Part shown: piece after piece, positions 54,563-63,986 of the stretch
Layout: each line of letters starts with the position of its first letter
How positions within the stretch are numbered: position 1 is the first letter of the stretch
Source of the DNA: Maioricimonas rarisocia
GTDB lineage: Bacteria > Planctomycetota > Planctomycetia > Planctomycetales > Planctomycetaceae
Assembly: GCF_007747795.1 (NCBI RefSeq)
Contig: NZ_CP036275.1
Location: forward strand, 2,408,001 to 2,472,000
Direction of reading: 5' to 3'
Length of the DNA stretch: 64,000 bases
Notes under the pieces: model-generated
Seen by the model: only the letters and a program-made list of their open reading frames with translations
Databases searched by the model: none
Told to the model about the DNA's origin: nothing
Translations under genes and position numbers: made by a program

Positions 54563-54837
54563 GATGCGCTTTCTCTCGGTTTGGTCCGACGTTGTCCGGC
54601 GAGGAGGATCGCCCGCAGGCGACGTATTGCGGCAGCCTCCGGCAGCGACATGGTACATTGCTGGCGACCGCGGCGAAATCGGCGCAATCCGGGGGGGCGG
54701 ATGTCAGCACTGGATGGATTCGGCCTGCTTGCTCATGATAGGACGCAGAGACCGGCGACGGGAATGCAGTGCCGCGGTGGCGCCCGTCCGCGACGCAACG
54801 ATTGTACGTTTCCCCGGATGACGGGCGACCTGCGACG

Positions 54838-55776
54838 ATGGCAACGGCAGCGGAAGAACGGATCCGAATCATTGTGAACGGCAAGGTGGCCGGTGACGAG
54901 TTGCTGCGCGCCGCAGTTGGCGAGTTTCGCGCGCGGGGCTTCGACATCGAGGTGCGGGTCACCTGGGAAGGGGGCGATGCCGGCCGCTACACGATCGAGG
55001 CGGTCGAAGATGGCGTCGGGACGATTGTCGCCGCCGGAGGCGATGGCTCGCTCAGCGAAGTCGTTGCGGGGATTATCGAAGTCGGTGTCGATCCGGCACC
55101 ACGTGTGGGCGTCATCCCCTTCGGTACGGCCAACGATTTCGCCAACTGCTGCATGATTCCCCCGGCGGAGCCCGCGGCCGCACTGGAACTGGTCACGACG
55201 CTCGAGCCGACCTTGATCGATGTGGGAGTGGTGAACGGCCGGTCGTTCGTTAACGTGGCCAGCGGAGGACTGGGGGCCGAAGTGACCGCCAACACTCCCC
55301 CGGAGATGAAACGGGCCCTCGGCGGGGCGGCCTACTCGCTGATGGCGCTGCTCTCGGCACTCAATGTGACTCCGTGGCAGACGCGAATCACTGTCGGCGA
55401 CGAAACGTTCGACGGCATGATGGTCGTCATGGCGGTGGGGAACGGGCGGCTCGCAGGAGGCGGATACCAGGTCGCGCCGAATGCTCTCCTGAACGATGGG
55501 CTGCTGGACTTGATCGCCATCCGCGACTTCGAACTCCCCCGATTCGGAACGCTATTGGGCGAACTCAACGACGTCTGCAACGATGCCAACACCTGCGTCC
55601 ACTACTGGCAGCGGGAGTCCTTCATCGTCGAGAGCGCACAACCGGTGCCGTGGAACCTGGACGGCGAGCCGATTACGGGCAAACGATTCGAGTTCAGCGT
55701 CCTCCCGGCCCGCATTCCGCTGATTCTGCCGCCGGGGGCACCGGTGGCACAGGATGACGTTCGACAGGATGCATGA
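54838..55776 (+). CDS. YegS-like lipid (diacylglycerol-type) kinase
   Basis: A 312-residue cytoplasmic protein; the ATG at 54838 gives a length near the 299 residues of E. coli YegS, while an in-frame extension to 54769 overlaps unlikely sequence. Diagnostic motifs: GGDGSLSEVVAGII, PFGTANDFANCCMIP, VNVASGGLGAEVTA and VAPNALLNDGLLDLI. The family phosphorylates a lipid with ATP at the membrane face; the exact lipid is unknown. It is divergent from the metallopeptidase and followed by the ceramidase-like gene, so a lipid-turnover theme is possible. Confidence 0.9.
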   Translation: MATAAEERIRIIVNGKVAGDELLRAAVGEFRARGFDIEVRVTWEGGDAGRYTIEAVEDGVGTIVAAGGDGSLSEVVAGIIEVGVDPAPRVGVIPFGTANDFANCCMIPPAEPAAALELVTTLEPTLIDVGVVNGRSFVNVASGGLGAEVTANTPPEMKRALGGAAYSLMALLSALNVTPWQTRITVGDETFDGMMVVMAVGNGRLAGGGYQVAPNALLNDGLLDLIAIRDFELPRFGTLLGELNDVCNDANTCVHYWQRESFIVESAQPVPWNLDGEPITGKRFEFSVLPARIPLILPPGAPVAQDDVRQDA

Positions 55777-55931
55777 CTCCCGCCACAGCAAACTGGCCGA
55801 AATAGCCGACATTCACTGACTGAACTTCTCGAGATGGACTGACTGCCGACATGAATGATTCTGCGTGCACCAAACGTCCTGTACTTTGCCCGACGTTCCG
55901 ATTCGATCGCGACGCCCGGGGGAGGCTGTCG

Positions 55932-57428
55932 ATGCTGTTCATCGTCACCTTCTGCGCCGTGACGATCTGCAGCGGAGCCCGCCTTGCCGTTGCGGCGTCC
56001 TTGATGGCCGGGGCGGCGAAGGTCGATATCACCAATCGGAACGCCGGTCCGGTCAACGATCCGCTCTACGCCCGGGCTCTGGTCATCCGCAGCGGGGCAA
56101 CGACCGCGGTGCTGGTGGCGGTGGATGCGGTCGCCATCGGCGAGATCGGCTACATCACTAACGCGTACCTTCCGACTGTCCGCGGGAAGCTCAACGATGA
56201 GCTTGGCATCCCGCCGGAACACGTGCTCATCAACGCCAGCCATTGTCACGGCATCGTCTGTGATGATGTGACGGAACGGACGGTTCAGGCGGTGAAGGCA
56301 GCCGTCGAGAAGATGGTTCCCGTGACCGTCGGTGCCGGCACTGGCCACGAAGACCGCATCATGGAGAACCGCCGGCTGAAGCTGAAGAGCGGCCGCGAAG
56401 TGGATGTCCGCCACGCGTACTCGCTCCCGCCCGACGATGCCGTCGCCGAGGTCGGCCCGGTCGATCCGCAGATCGGCATCCTGCGACTGGACCGGGAAGA
56501 CGGCAGCCCGCTGGCGGTGGTGTACAACTTCGCCTGCCACCCGATTCAGGGAGTCCCCGGCGGAGCGAACACAGCCGACATGACCGGGTTCTCGTCGAAG
56601 GTCATCGAGGAGAACCTGGGCGAAGACGTGATCGCGCTGTTTCTGCAGGGGTGTGGCGGCGATATCAACCCCGTCTTCTACAAGGATGTCGACCATCCCC
56701 GCAGTGCCGAGCCGCTCGGCAACATGCTCGGCCTGAGTACACTTGCCGGCGTGCGTTCGATTGACTGCCGTGAAGACGACCGACTGACCGTCATTAACGA
56801 GACCCTCACCCTGCCCCGCGGCGACCGGACCGATCGCATTGCAGAGCTGGAGTCGAAGCAGCGGCAACTGCTGCAGTCATTGCGGGGGACGACGCTCAAT
56901 CTGAAAACGTTCCTGCCACTGGCGGTCAAGTACAGCCTCTCCGACGAGTACCCGTCGTACTACTCGCACCGCTACCTGCACGACGATGCCCTGGGCCGGA
57001 GCGACCTGCGGCACCTCGATGCCGAGAACCGCCGCAACATCGAAGCGTACATGCAGAACATCCACACGATGGAGGAGCTGACTCGCGTGCAGACGAACCT
57101 GCGGCTGCTCCGCAAGCATCAGGCAAGCCTGGTGGCGTCCGGCAAGCGAACCATCGACGTCGAACTGCTGGGGCTGCGGGTCGGCAACTTCGTGCTGGTG
57201 ACGTTCCCGGGCGAGCTGACCGTCCGTATCGGGCTGAACATCAAGAAGGCCTCGCCGCATGATCACACGTTCGTCGCCGGCTACACGAACGGCTACATCT
57301 ACTATGCTCCGACGGCCGAACAGTTGCTGAATGTCGGCGGCGCACAGGAGGACAGCGACTGCATTCTCGCCCCGGAATGGCAGGCGATTTTCGAGACAAA
57401 GGCTGCCGAGATTCTGGAGCGGTTGTAG
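55932..57428 (+). CDS. Secreted neutral ceramidase-like protein
   Basis: A 498-residue protein. GGAGG six bases upstream decides the ATG at 55932, which opens a signal peptide (MLFIVTFCAVTICSGARLAVA); an ATG at 55851 is an alternative. The mature part is of the neutral/alkaline non-lysosomal ceramidase type: MAGAAKVDITNRNAGPVNDPLYARAL, INASHCHGIVCDD (where the usual HTH is HCH), VYNFACHPIQGVPG and FLQGCGGDINPVFY. It lacks the C-terminal LamG seen in the homologue at 18731. An amide-lipid hydrolase role is inferred. It follows the YegS-like kinase by 155 bp. Confidence 0.82.
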   Translation: MLFIVTFCAVTICSGARLAVAASLMAGAAKVDITNRNAGPVNDPLYARALVIRSGATTAVLVAVDAVAIGEIGYITNAYLPTVRGKLNDELGIPPEHVLINASHCHGIVCDDVTERTVQAVKAAVEKMVPVTVGAGTGHEDRIMENRRLKLKSGREVDVRHAYSLPPDDAVAEVGPVDPQIGILRLDREDGSPLAVVYNFACHPIQGVPGGANTADMTGFSSKVIEENLGEDVIALFLQGCGGDINPVFYKDVDHPRSAEPLGNMLGLSTLAGVRSIDCREDDRLTVINETLTLPRGDRTDRIAELESKQRQLLQSLRGTTLNLKTFLPLAVKYSLSDEYPSYYSHRYLHDDALGRSDLRHLDAENRRNIEAYMQNIHTMEELTRVQTNLRLLRKHQASLVASGKRTIDVELLGLRVGNFVLVTFPGELTVRIGLNIKKASPHDHTFVAGYTNGYIYYAPTAEQLLNVGGAQEDSDCILAPEWQAIFETKAAEILERL

Positions 57429-57585
57429 CCACCGTCTGATGTCATGTCGGCAGTGGAGGTGTTGGAGCGGCTGGCATGTCGGCGGGTGGAGTCCGTTCAC
57501 GTCCAGCAATGCATGAACGTTGGATGCCGCATTCTGAGGTCACCCGCTGTACTCAACACGCAGGCGAGCGCTGCCTCGTCGTGTG

Positions 57586-58470
57586 CTATTCGATTCCCTT
57601 CCCTTCAATCATGACCTTGTACTTCGCGAATCCCTTTGGGGGGCCGACGAACTCGACAACATGGTCGTCGAAAGACCGGGGGACGAACTCCAGTGACATT
57701 TCGCTGGGGATTCCCTCCTGGAATCCCGGCTTGAACGATCCTGCCATTGTCGGCACGTAGCGTTCGGTCACCAGTGTGGTCGATCGCACAATGCCCCCCG
57801 TCGCGGTTGCAATTCTCAACTCCGCAGTGGGAAAGAACACTTTTCCAGTCCGCGAAGATCCGTCTGTTTGTGGAAACTCGTACGGATCATTCAGATGCAG
57901 CACGATCCGGTGTTCTTTGCCCGTTGCCGCGGGCCGAAAGCGGACCAGCGGCACGGCCCCTCCCTGGCTGTCGACCGCCTCTGATTCCGAGAACTCCCGT
58001 TGAACGATGTGCGAGTACAGCTCAGCTCTCGCCTGCTGGACTCTTACGCTATCGAAGATCATGACTCCAACGGCACCCGTTCCAACGGTCCCGACCGTAT
58101 AACCACACGTCGCACACGCGGTCGCAATGCTCCACGAGCCGACCGACTTCCAGCTCCAGTTCCACGGCTCCTGCTCAGACGTGTGGGTGCAGTACGACAT
58201 GGCGACAGCCGGCAGAACGGTCATGCCGGCCAATCCCGTGAGCACGAGTGCCACAATCGCCAGTGCGAGAAGAGGTGGCATGTCGCTCAGAACGGTGATG
58301 GCAACATTCAATGACAGAACAAACAGGGGGAAGCCAATCACATAGGTGACGAGTGTGATGGCAACAAGTTTCCACCAGGGCGACTTCCACTGCCTGATCG
58401 GGTCGAGCAATCCTGGAAGTTGCCCCTTCGTCGGAGCGGGAGTGTCTGTGCCTGGGGAGTCTGCCGTCAT
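57586..58470 (-). CDS. Hypothetical membrane protein
   Basis: Not recognised. The ATG at 58470 has AGGA seven bases upstream; 58485 and 58560 are alternatives. The 294-residue product has two strong hydrophobic segments near 35-60 (LVAITLVTYVIGFPLFVLSLNVAI) and 70-95 (ALAIVALVLTGLAGMTVLPAVAM), a third weaker one near 120-140 (GYTVGTVGTGAVGVMIF), and then a soluble beta-rich region of about 150 residues (IVLHLNDPYEFPQTDGS, GKVFFPTAELRIATATGG). It begins a run of unrecognised genes. Base composition looks slightly less GC-rich than the neighbours by eye. Confidence 0.65.
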   Translation of the reverse strand: MTADSPGTDTPAPTKGQLPGLLDPIRQWKSPWWKLVAITLVTYVIGFPLFVLSLNVAITVLSDMPPLLALAIVALVLTGLAGMTVLPAVAMSYCTHTSEQEPWNWSWKSVGSWSIATACATCGYTVGTVGTGAVGVMIFDSVRVQQARAELYSHIVQREFSESEAVDSQGGAVPLVRFRPAATGKEHRIVLHLNDPYEFPQTDGSSRTGKVFFPTAELRIATATGGIVRSTTLVTERYVPTMAGSFKPGFQEGIPSEMSLEFVPRSFDDHVVEFVGPPKGFAKYKVMIEGKGIE

Positions 58471-58697
58471 CGATGGTTCCTGCATCTTGCGTGTCCGGCT
58501 TGGCGTGTGGTCGTTGCGAGTCGGGCCGATGAGTCGAGTTCGATTCCATCTGCCAGACAACGAGTACGGCGGGGCAGGTTTGCGTGGACGGGAGCGGGCA
58601 ACGGAGTGGAACTGACTGACACGTGCAGGGAGGAAGACCGGGCGGCCTGGCCTTCAGTTGAAGAACGCGCGTTCGATCCAGCCGTCGCTGCGCTCGG

Positions 58698-59861
58698 TTA
58701 CTTCCGGATCAGCTTGCTTGTCGGAAAGCTGTATGCTTCGCTGTCCCATAGGACAGTGATCCATTCGTTCACTTCGACACGCCAGTTGACCTTGTCCGGA
58801 TCGACTTGCGCGCTCCCACCGGCGGTCATCCGACCGGAGACGGCCTGCGTCCGGATGTGTCCGGAGACAGCGCGATATCTGACGCTGACGTTCTTGAGGT
58901 CAATCCCTGTGGCGTTGGTGACTGTGACGTAATACCCCTTTGAGAAGAGATAGGGCTGCAAGCTGACTGCAACGGGAGGGCGAAGCCTGGGCAGATCGAA
59001 GCCGTGGCGTTCTTCAAGGAGCTTTTGTCGGGTTCGCTCGAAGTCGAGAAAGCTGTCTGCCTGTTCGTTCAGTGGTCGCGCATCATCAACGATCTGCCCC
59101 AGCTGATCGACCTTCAGGTTGTACACCTCAAGTGCCAATCGGGCTGCCGTGAGAATGTTGAAGTTGTTGAAATAGAAGGCACACTTCTTCAGAAGATTCG
59201 ACCACGCTGTCGCCGCCGCCACCGCCTCCTGATCCACGCCGGACTGATCGATCTCTTCAATGCGTACAGCCACTGTCCGCAACAGGCCGACGAGTGGCGT
59301 GAAAGGTGAGAGTGGATTGATGCCGGCGTCTGCAGTCTGGATGGCATCGTAGCACTCGTCGAGATAGGTGCCGTGCACTGCATTCCAGTAGCGGTACGTC
59401 GCCTGGGTGGCTGTGAGTGTCGCGGGTGACTCCTTCTCTCTGATCAGGGCGATGTCGTCGTCATTCCAGGTTTGCAGAAGCGTGTCGCTGCCTCTGGTCG
59501 ATTCGTGATCCCACTGCGCCGGGAGTGGCACGGTGTTCGAACTCTTCCAGCCATGGGACTCGATTCCATCCTGGGTCGCGATGGTGTAGTAGACCTGCCG
59601 CCCCTTGACGGCTGAGTCGCGACCGGTACTGTCCGGGTGAAGAAGGACACTTCGGTCGCCAGGCTGGAACGTCCACGAGCCGGAGATTGCATGCTTCACG
59701 TTGCCCGGTCCGAGCACGCTGACATTCTTGATGGTGAGGACCTCTCGAGAAAGATTCTCAAACGCAACGTTGCATTCCTGTTCGGTTTGGGCCGCGACAT
59801 GTCTCTGATGGAACAGGAACGCGGCGAGCAATGCGGGAATGACTGTAATCAGGCGATGCAT
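58698..59861 (-). CDS. Exported hypothetical protein
   Basis: Not recognised. 387 residues with a signal peptide (MHRLITVIPALLAAFLFHQRHVAA). The region after it (CNVAFENLSREVLTIKNVSVLGPGNVKHAISGSWTFQPGD) and the C-terminal region (GYYVTVTNATGIDLKNVSVRYRAVSGH) look like two small beta-sandwich domains, with a helical middle (TPLVGLLRTVAVRIEEI, NILTAARLALEVYNLKVDQL). No catalytic motif. It is on the same strand as, and about 227 bp upstream of, the hypothetical membrane protein. Confidence 0.65.
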   Translation of the reverse strand: MHRLITVIPALLAAFLFHQRHVAAQTEQECNVAFENLSREVLTIKNVSVLGPGNVKHAISGSWTFQPGDRSVLLHPDSTGRDSAVKGRQVYYTIATQDGIESHGWKSSNTVPLPAQWDHESTRGSDTLLQTWNDDDIALIREKESPATLTATQATYRYWNAVHGTYLDECYDAIQTADAGINPLSPFTPLVGLLRTVAVRIEEIDQSGVDQEAVAAATAWSNLLKKCAFYFNNFNILTAARLALEVYNLKVDQLGQIVDDARPLNEQADSFLDFERTRQKLLEERHGFDLPRLRPPVAVSLQPYLFSKGYYVTVTNATGIDLKNVSVRYRAVSGHIRTQAVSGRMTAGGSAQVDPDKVNWRVEVNEWITVLWDSEAYSFPTSKLIRK

Positions 59862-60042
59862 TTTGACGTCCTCCCATGAATACTTTCGTCAGACGAACAG
59901 AATGGTTCTCTGGCGTCGTCGCACTGTGGCAAGTGGCCCCGAGCACAAGCGGCGACAGAGCATGGCGGGGCGGACCGGGGCCGGGGGATTCCTTGCGTTG
60001 TCCCGGCAGCCTGGATCGCGTTCACTCACGAAGTGCCAGAGG

Positions 60043-60744
60043 CTACTGAAGCTGCTGCAGTTCGTACTCGTATTGCCGCAGCAGACTCCGGTTCTGGTCC
60101 AGCCGGGCGGCCGTGCTCTGCTTCGCCTTGGAGATTTCCCGTCCCGCAACTTCACCGCCAATCTCAAGAGCCGGCGCAGCAACGGGGGCCATCTTCCGGT
60201 CGAAGTCGTTGTTCGAGTTCTGTACAGCTGCCGCAAGAAGGCTTCCCAGCAGTGGCGTGAGCGTCTCACCCCACCCCTGCCGGTTCATGAGTTCTTCATC
60301 ACTCTGGATCGCCTGCCGGAGTCGTGAGATCTCCGCTCTGAGGAACTGACGTCGCTCCTCCTGTGGCGACCCTACGGAATACACTCCCGGCTCGAGGCTG
60401 GAGATGTCGACTTCGTCGTGCCCTGAGTTGGCCGCCACAGTTTGGGACGGCTGTGTCGCAGGGGGCACGACCACCGGGGTTTGTTGGATGACGACGGCCG
60501 TCGGTTCGGGAGCAGTGCTGGTGTCGGGCTCCGACGCGGTCTCGGGAATCAGTTCGCGGACGCTTGCGTCGATTTCCTCGATGGTGGGAGCAGGTTCTGC
60601 TTCGAATGACGAAGTGGACGTCGAACTGTCGGCGAGGTCAGCGGGCGGTGCCTGACCGCATCCGGCCAGGCAGCAGGCAAGGAGAACGGCGCACACAAGC
60701 TGCCGGGGTCCCGCGAGGTGTGAAACGCAGATCGAGGTGTTCAT
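60043..60744 (-). CDS. Hypothetical lipoprotein
   Basis: A 233-residue protein with a type II signal: LVCAVLLACCLAGC with the lipobox LAGC at about residues 26-29, so the mature N-terminus is probably lipidated. The next 80 residues are low-complexity and acidic (STSTSSFEAEPAPTIEEID, VVIQQTPVVVPPATQ). The C-terminal half is helical and Gln/Arg-rich (RRQFLRAEISRLRQAIQSDEELMNRQ, ENRSLLRQYEYELQQLQ-like), suggesting a coiled coil. An AAGGG before the ATG is a fair ribosome site. The function is unknown. Confidence 0.6.
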   Translation of the reverse strand: MNTSICVSHLAGPRQLVCAVLLACCLAGCGQAPPADLADSSTSTSSFEAEPAPTIEEIDASVRELIPETASEPDTSTAPEPTAVVIQQTPVVVPPATQPSQTVAANSGHDEVDISSLEPGVYSVGSPQEERRQFLRAEISRLRQAIQSDEELMNRQGWGETLTPLLGSLLAAAVQNSNNDFDRKMAPVAAPALEIGGEVAGREISKAKQSTAARLDQNRSLLRQYEYELQQLQ

Positions 60745-61088
60745 GGTCAGCCCTTAAAAAGGAAGTGCATCGTCGTGTGTATCAGGGGCGGGATGCCGGC
60801 TGTCCCGTTCCGCGTGAAATCTAAGTGCAGCAGGAACAGGGTGAAAGCACTTCCCGGCGATATACCGGTGACATAAACTCCCGTTTCTGACAGTGCCGCC
60901 GTTTTCCGCCTGCGGGAGCGTCGCTGTCGAGGCGTCACCTGTTTTCGTTTCATGCAGCTGAGTGGCCGGCGCCGGGGGCAGAGGCTCCGGGGCGGGCATG
61001 CGGGCCAGGCAAGTGCAGCGGAATCGACGGGCCCGCGTGTGTGATCCCCTCTGGCCACATGATGCTCTGATGGGGAAGTGCGTGCGCG
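60745..61088. other. Intergenic region, divergent
   Basis: 344 bp between the lipoprotein gene (minus) and an unrecognised plus-strand gene. No supported gene, repeat or strong hairpin seen. Confidence 0.35.
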
Positions 61089-62243
61089 ATGCCGAAACGG
61101 ATTGAACAGTACCGGCTGCTGCACGAACCGTTGCGGCAGCGACTCGGTACGCCGGACGAGTTCGGTGACGATGGCTGGCCCAAGTATGATCAGCTCTTCG
61201 CGTATCTGAGGCAGCAACTCGACTGGGCCGGTTCGGAACGGGAGTATCGGCTGCTCCGACTCCACGGGACCGGGCCGGCCAGCATGGTTGAGGGGCTGCT
61301 GGCCTACCTGCTCATGATCAACAGCGATCGTCTGGCCGATCTCTGCGCCGAGTGTGAGACCAACGGCAGCCCGACTACTCTGCTCGAAGACATGCTCGAG
61401 CGGCACACCTCAATCGCCGACTACGAACATGTCAGCACCGACTATCGCGAGTCGGATGGCTGGGCGAGGCTGCCGTCGATGTTCGCGGCAGCCGGCCTGG
61501 CCGACGAGTCCCGCATGCTTGTCCGCGACTCCGAGCGACTGCGGGAGCTGAGCGCATGGATTCTGCGGGACGTCGGGGCGGCAGTCTCGCGGGAGGACTC
61601 AAACGGTTCGCGTCGACGGCGGCAGAGACGGCTGACTGCGGAGGAGTACCGGCGGATCGGCGAAGAGCGGATGGGGCGGTCGACCGACGAGTATTTCGAG
61701 CAGATGCGAACCTGGTGGCAGGTCTCTGAGTGGGCCGTCGCCGAAGCGGTTCTGGGGGAGTCCGCGATCGGCGCCAGCGCCATCGTCCCTCTCTGTGAGC
61801 AGGCCTACATCGGAATTCGGGACGGCGAGTTGTCGGACCTCGAGATCACTCGCGATCACCTGCGACGCCGCAGCCGCCATCTGCTCATCGAGTCGCTCAC
61901 GACAACGTGGGAACGGTTACCGAAGACGCGCGTCGGCTGGGTGACCGGGCGGCAGCTTGCATGCATTGTGTATCAGGCGGCTCGTCTTACATGGAGCGGC
62001 GACGAGACGTTCCCGCCCGGCATGCCGATTCACATTCTGGTCATCGGTGGAACTCAGGAAGCAGCGTGTCGACTGAAGCGGCACGGATACGCGAATGTCG
62101 GTTCGTTGCGGGATTTCGGCGTTCCCCTCTTCGAACTGGTTCTGCCCGATCCGACGGGAGCGTCGTGGCTGCCGAGAACGCCCCGGCAGGCGTATTCGGC
62201 TGTGTTCGCGGCCTGCTACAGCCACTTTCGACATGAGAGCTGA
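61089..62243 (+). CDS. Hypothetical cytoplasmic protein
   Basis: Not recognised. A 384-residue hydrophilic, mostly helical protein with no signal peptide. It opens PKRIEQYRLLHEPLRQRLGTPDEF, has a basic linker near 175-190 (SRRRRQRRLTAEEYRRIGEERMG), and its C-terminal 90 residues could form an alpha/beta domain (GMPIHILVIGGTQEAACRLKRHGYANVGSL). The strict codon-position GC pattern and the absence of a sensible opposite-strand product support it as a gene. It ends 40 bp from the convergent TolC-family gene with a hairpin between. Confidence 0.6.
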   Translation: MPKRIEQYRLLHEPLRQRLGTPDEFGDDGWPKYDQLFAYLRQQLDWAGSEREYRLLRLHGTGPASMVEGLLAYLLMINSDRLADLCAECETNGSPTTLLEDMLERHTSIADYEHVSTDYRESDGWARLPSMFAAAGLADESRMLVRDSERLRELSAWILRDVGAAVSREDSNGSRRRRQRRLTAEEYRRIGEERMGRSTDEYFEQMRTWWQVSEWAVAEAVLGESAIGASAIVPLCEQAYIGIRDGELSDLEITRDHLRRRSRHLLIESLTTTWERLPKTRVGWVTGRQLACIVYQAARLTWSGDETFPPGMPIHILVIGGTQEAACRLKRHGYANVGSLRDFGVPLFELVLPDPTGASWLPRTPRQAYSAVFAACYSHFRHES

Positions 62244-62255
62244 AGCGGGCGAGGG

Positions 62256-62276
62256 CGTCTCCGTGCGTCGGAGACG
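62256..62276. terminator. Hairpin between convergent genes
   Basis: Perfect 8-bp stem CGTCTCCG/CGGAGACG with loop TGCGT, in the 39-bp gap between the hypothetical gene and the TolC-family gene. No T-tract on either side, so its strength is uncertain. Confidence 0.5.
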
Positions 62277-62282
62277 GCCGCA

Positions 62283-63986
62283 TCAGGGCAACCGGTCCTG
62301 GGCCAGCGCGGCCCGATAGTCGGCCCGGGCCTGGAAATAGAGCTGCAGAGCGTCGACCGCCTTCTCGGCCGACTCCACCGCATACTGCTCGCGGAGCGTC
62401 ACCTTCAGAAGGTCGGAAGCGCCCAGCTCGAGGTTGCGGCGTTCGCGTGCGGCCAGGTCTTCGGCGTATTCGACCGCCTGCCGGGCCTGCTGCACCTGTT
62501 CGTAAGCGGAGACCAGTGCTGCGTAGGCAGACTGCACGTCGGCAACGATCTTGTCCTCGGTCAGCCGTCGCTTGGCGTTCAACTGAGCGATTTTTGCCTG
62601 GACCGCCTGCATCTTGCCGCGGGCTTTGCGTCGCTGGATCGGCACGTCGACGAAGATCGACGCATCCAGTTCGAAGTGCCCTTTGTCGTTCTTCTTGCTG
62701 GCGGGAAACCCGACATCCTGCGAGGCCGAGACCACCGCGTCGACCGACGGCCGCATCTCGTTGTGTGCTTCAGCCAGGTCGACTTCGAGTTGCCGCTGGG
62801 CAAAGTTGTACACGGCGATTTCCGGACGTTGCTCGAGTGCGAGCTGCGAGTCGAACAGCAGGTCCGCTTCGTCGACCGGTTCCGGATTGGGAAACGTCGG
62901 CAGATCCTCGGGGGCGGGAATCTGCGGATGCCCGTCGATGCCGCGAAGGTAGAGCGAAAGCTTGACCGCCGTCTGCTGCAGCTTGCGGGCCGCGTCCGCC
63001 CGCTTGGCCCGGCGTTCGGCGACCAGACGCAGGTTGTCGGTCAGTTCCGGAGGATCGAGAAACCCCTCCTCGACCTGCCGCCGGATCCGCATCGTCCGGT
63101 CTTCCGCCAGTGCGAGCACGCGTTCGGCGATGCGGAACTTCTCACCGGCAGCGACCCAGTCCCAATACGCGTAGCTGGCCTCCTGAACGAAGCCGATCAA
63201 CTGAGCCTGGATGTCCGGCTCGGCAAGCTGGCGGCCGTAGGTCGTGCGCCACAACTCGGCCCTGCGGCCATCGATGTGCCGATTGCGGGAGAGCGGCATC
63301 ACCACGCCTGCCTTGAACTCGCCGCCGTCGTTGGTCTGCCGCTCTTTGTACCAGGGCTGGAAACTGCCGCGGCCGATGCGGTAGCCGGCAAAGACCTCGC
63401 CACCGTGGTACGTCGGCTGGACCACGCCGACGCTCTGGCGGTACGTGTGGTAAAAGCCCGTGGGGCCGTTCTCGCTGGCTGCCTTGAACTTCAGGTCGAA
63501 TGCACCCGTGGCGGCCATCTGCTCTCCCGCGGCGATATTGCGGGACTGCAGTGCCGCCTCGAGCAGGGGGTAGCTCTGGTAGACCGAACCGATGACGTCG
63601 TCGAGGCCAAGGCCGTGGTCGGTCGTGTATCCGGGGGCAACCGGGACAATCGGTTCCGGTTCTGCGTCAATGTCCGGTTCGGCTTCTTCGGCCCCGTTCA
63701 CTGCGGAGCCGTCGACCGCGGACCCCTCGGCTGCCGACAGGTCCTCATTCGAGACTGGCTGAAGCGAAGGATCGTCTGCCGCCCGGACATCGGCCAATCG
63801 AATATCGGCTTCGGGGGCGGAGTCTGGCGGCAGATCGTCGGCTGAGACCGCGTCGCGGTCATTCGCAGCATCTGCCCCGGCCACGACCGGTGCGGGGGCT
63901 GTGGCAGAACTGGAAGCGGTGTCGGAACGTGTTGTCGCGCAGCCGATGCCCAGCGCGATTGTTAACAGCAGACTGCAATGTCGCAT
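62283..63986 (-). CDS. TolC-family outer-membrane efflux protein (lipoprotein)
   Basis: A 567-residue protein. The signal MRHCSLLLTIALGIGC ends in a lipobox-like IGC (C16), so it is probably a lipoprotein of the outer-membrane factor type. Residues about 20-130 are an acidic, Ala/Asp/Glu-rich linker not usual in TolC proteins. The outer-membrane-factor core follows: YQSYPLLEAALQSRNIAAGEQMAATG, LVAERRAKRADAARKLQQTAVKLSLYLRG, RQLEVDLAEAHNEMRPSVDAVVSA and the helical repeat VSAYEQVQQARQAVEYAEDLAARERRNLELGASDLLKVTLREQ. It would form the exit duct of a tripartite exporter; the pump and adaptor genes are probably beyond the right edge. Confidence 0.88.
   Translation of the reverse strand: MRHCSLLLTIALGIGCATTRSDTASSSATAPAPVVAGADAANDRDAVSADDLPPDSAPEADIRLADVRAADDPSLQPVSNEDLSAAEGSAVDGSAVNGAEEAEPDIDAEPEPIVPVAPGYTTDHGLGLDDVIGSVYQSYPLLEAALQSRNIAAGEQMAATGAFDLKFKAASENGPTGFYHTYRQSVGVVQPTYHGGEVFAGYRIGRGSFQPWYKERQTNDGGEFKAGVVMPLSRNRHIDGRRAELWRTTYGRQLAEPDIQAQLIGFVQEASYAYWDWVAAGEKFRIAERVLALAEDRTMRIRRQVEEGFLDPPELTDNLRLVAERRAKRADAARKLQQTAVKLSLYLRGIDGHPQIPAPEDLPTFPNPEPVDEADLLFDSQLALEQRPEIAVYNFAQRQLEVDLAEAHNEMRPSVDAVVSASQDVGFPASKKNDKGHFELDASIFVDVPIQRRKARGKMQAVQAKIAQLNAKRRLTEDKIVADVQSAYAALVSAYEQVQQARQAVEYAEDLAARERRNLELGASDLLKVTLREQYAVESAEKAVDALQLYFQARADYRAALAQDRLP

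Noticed and set aside
60747-61406. Minus-strand frame of 219 codons upstream of the lipoprotein gene
   Set aside because: It overlaps the start of the plus-strand gene at 61089, has no ribosome site or domain, and its composition is Arg/Pro-rich noise.
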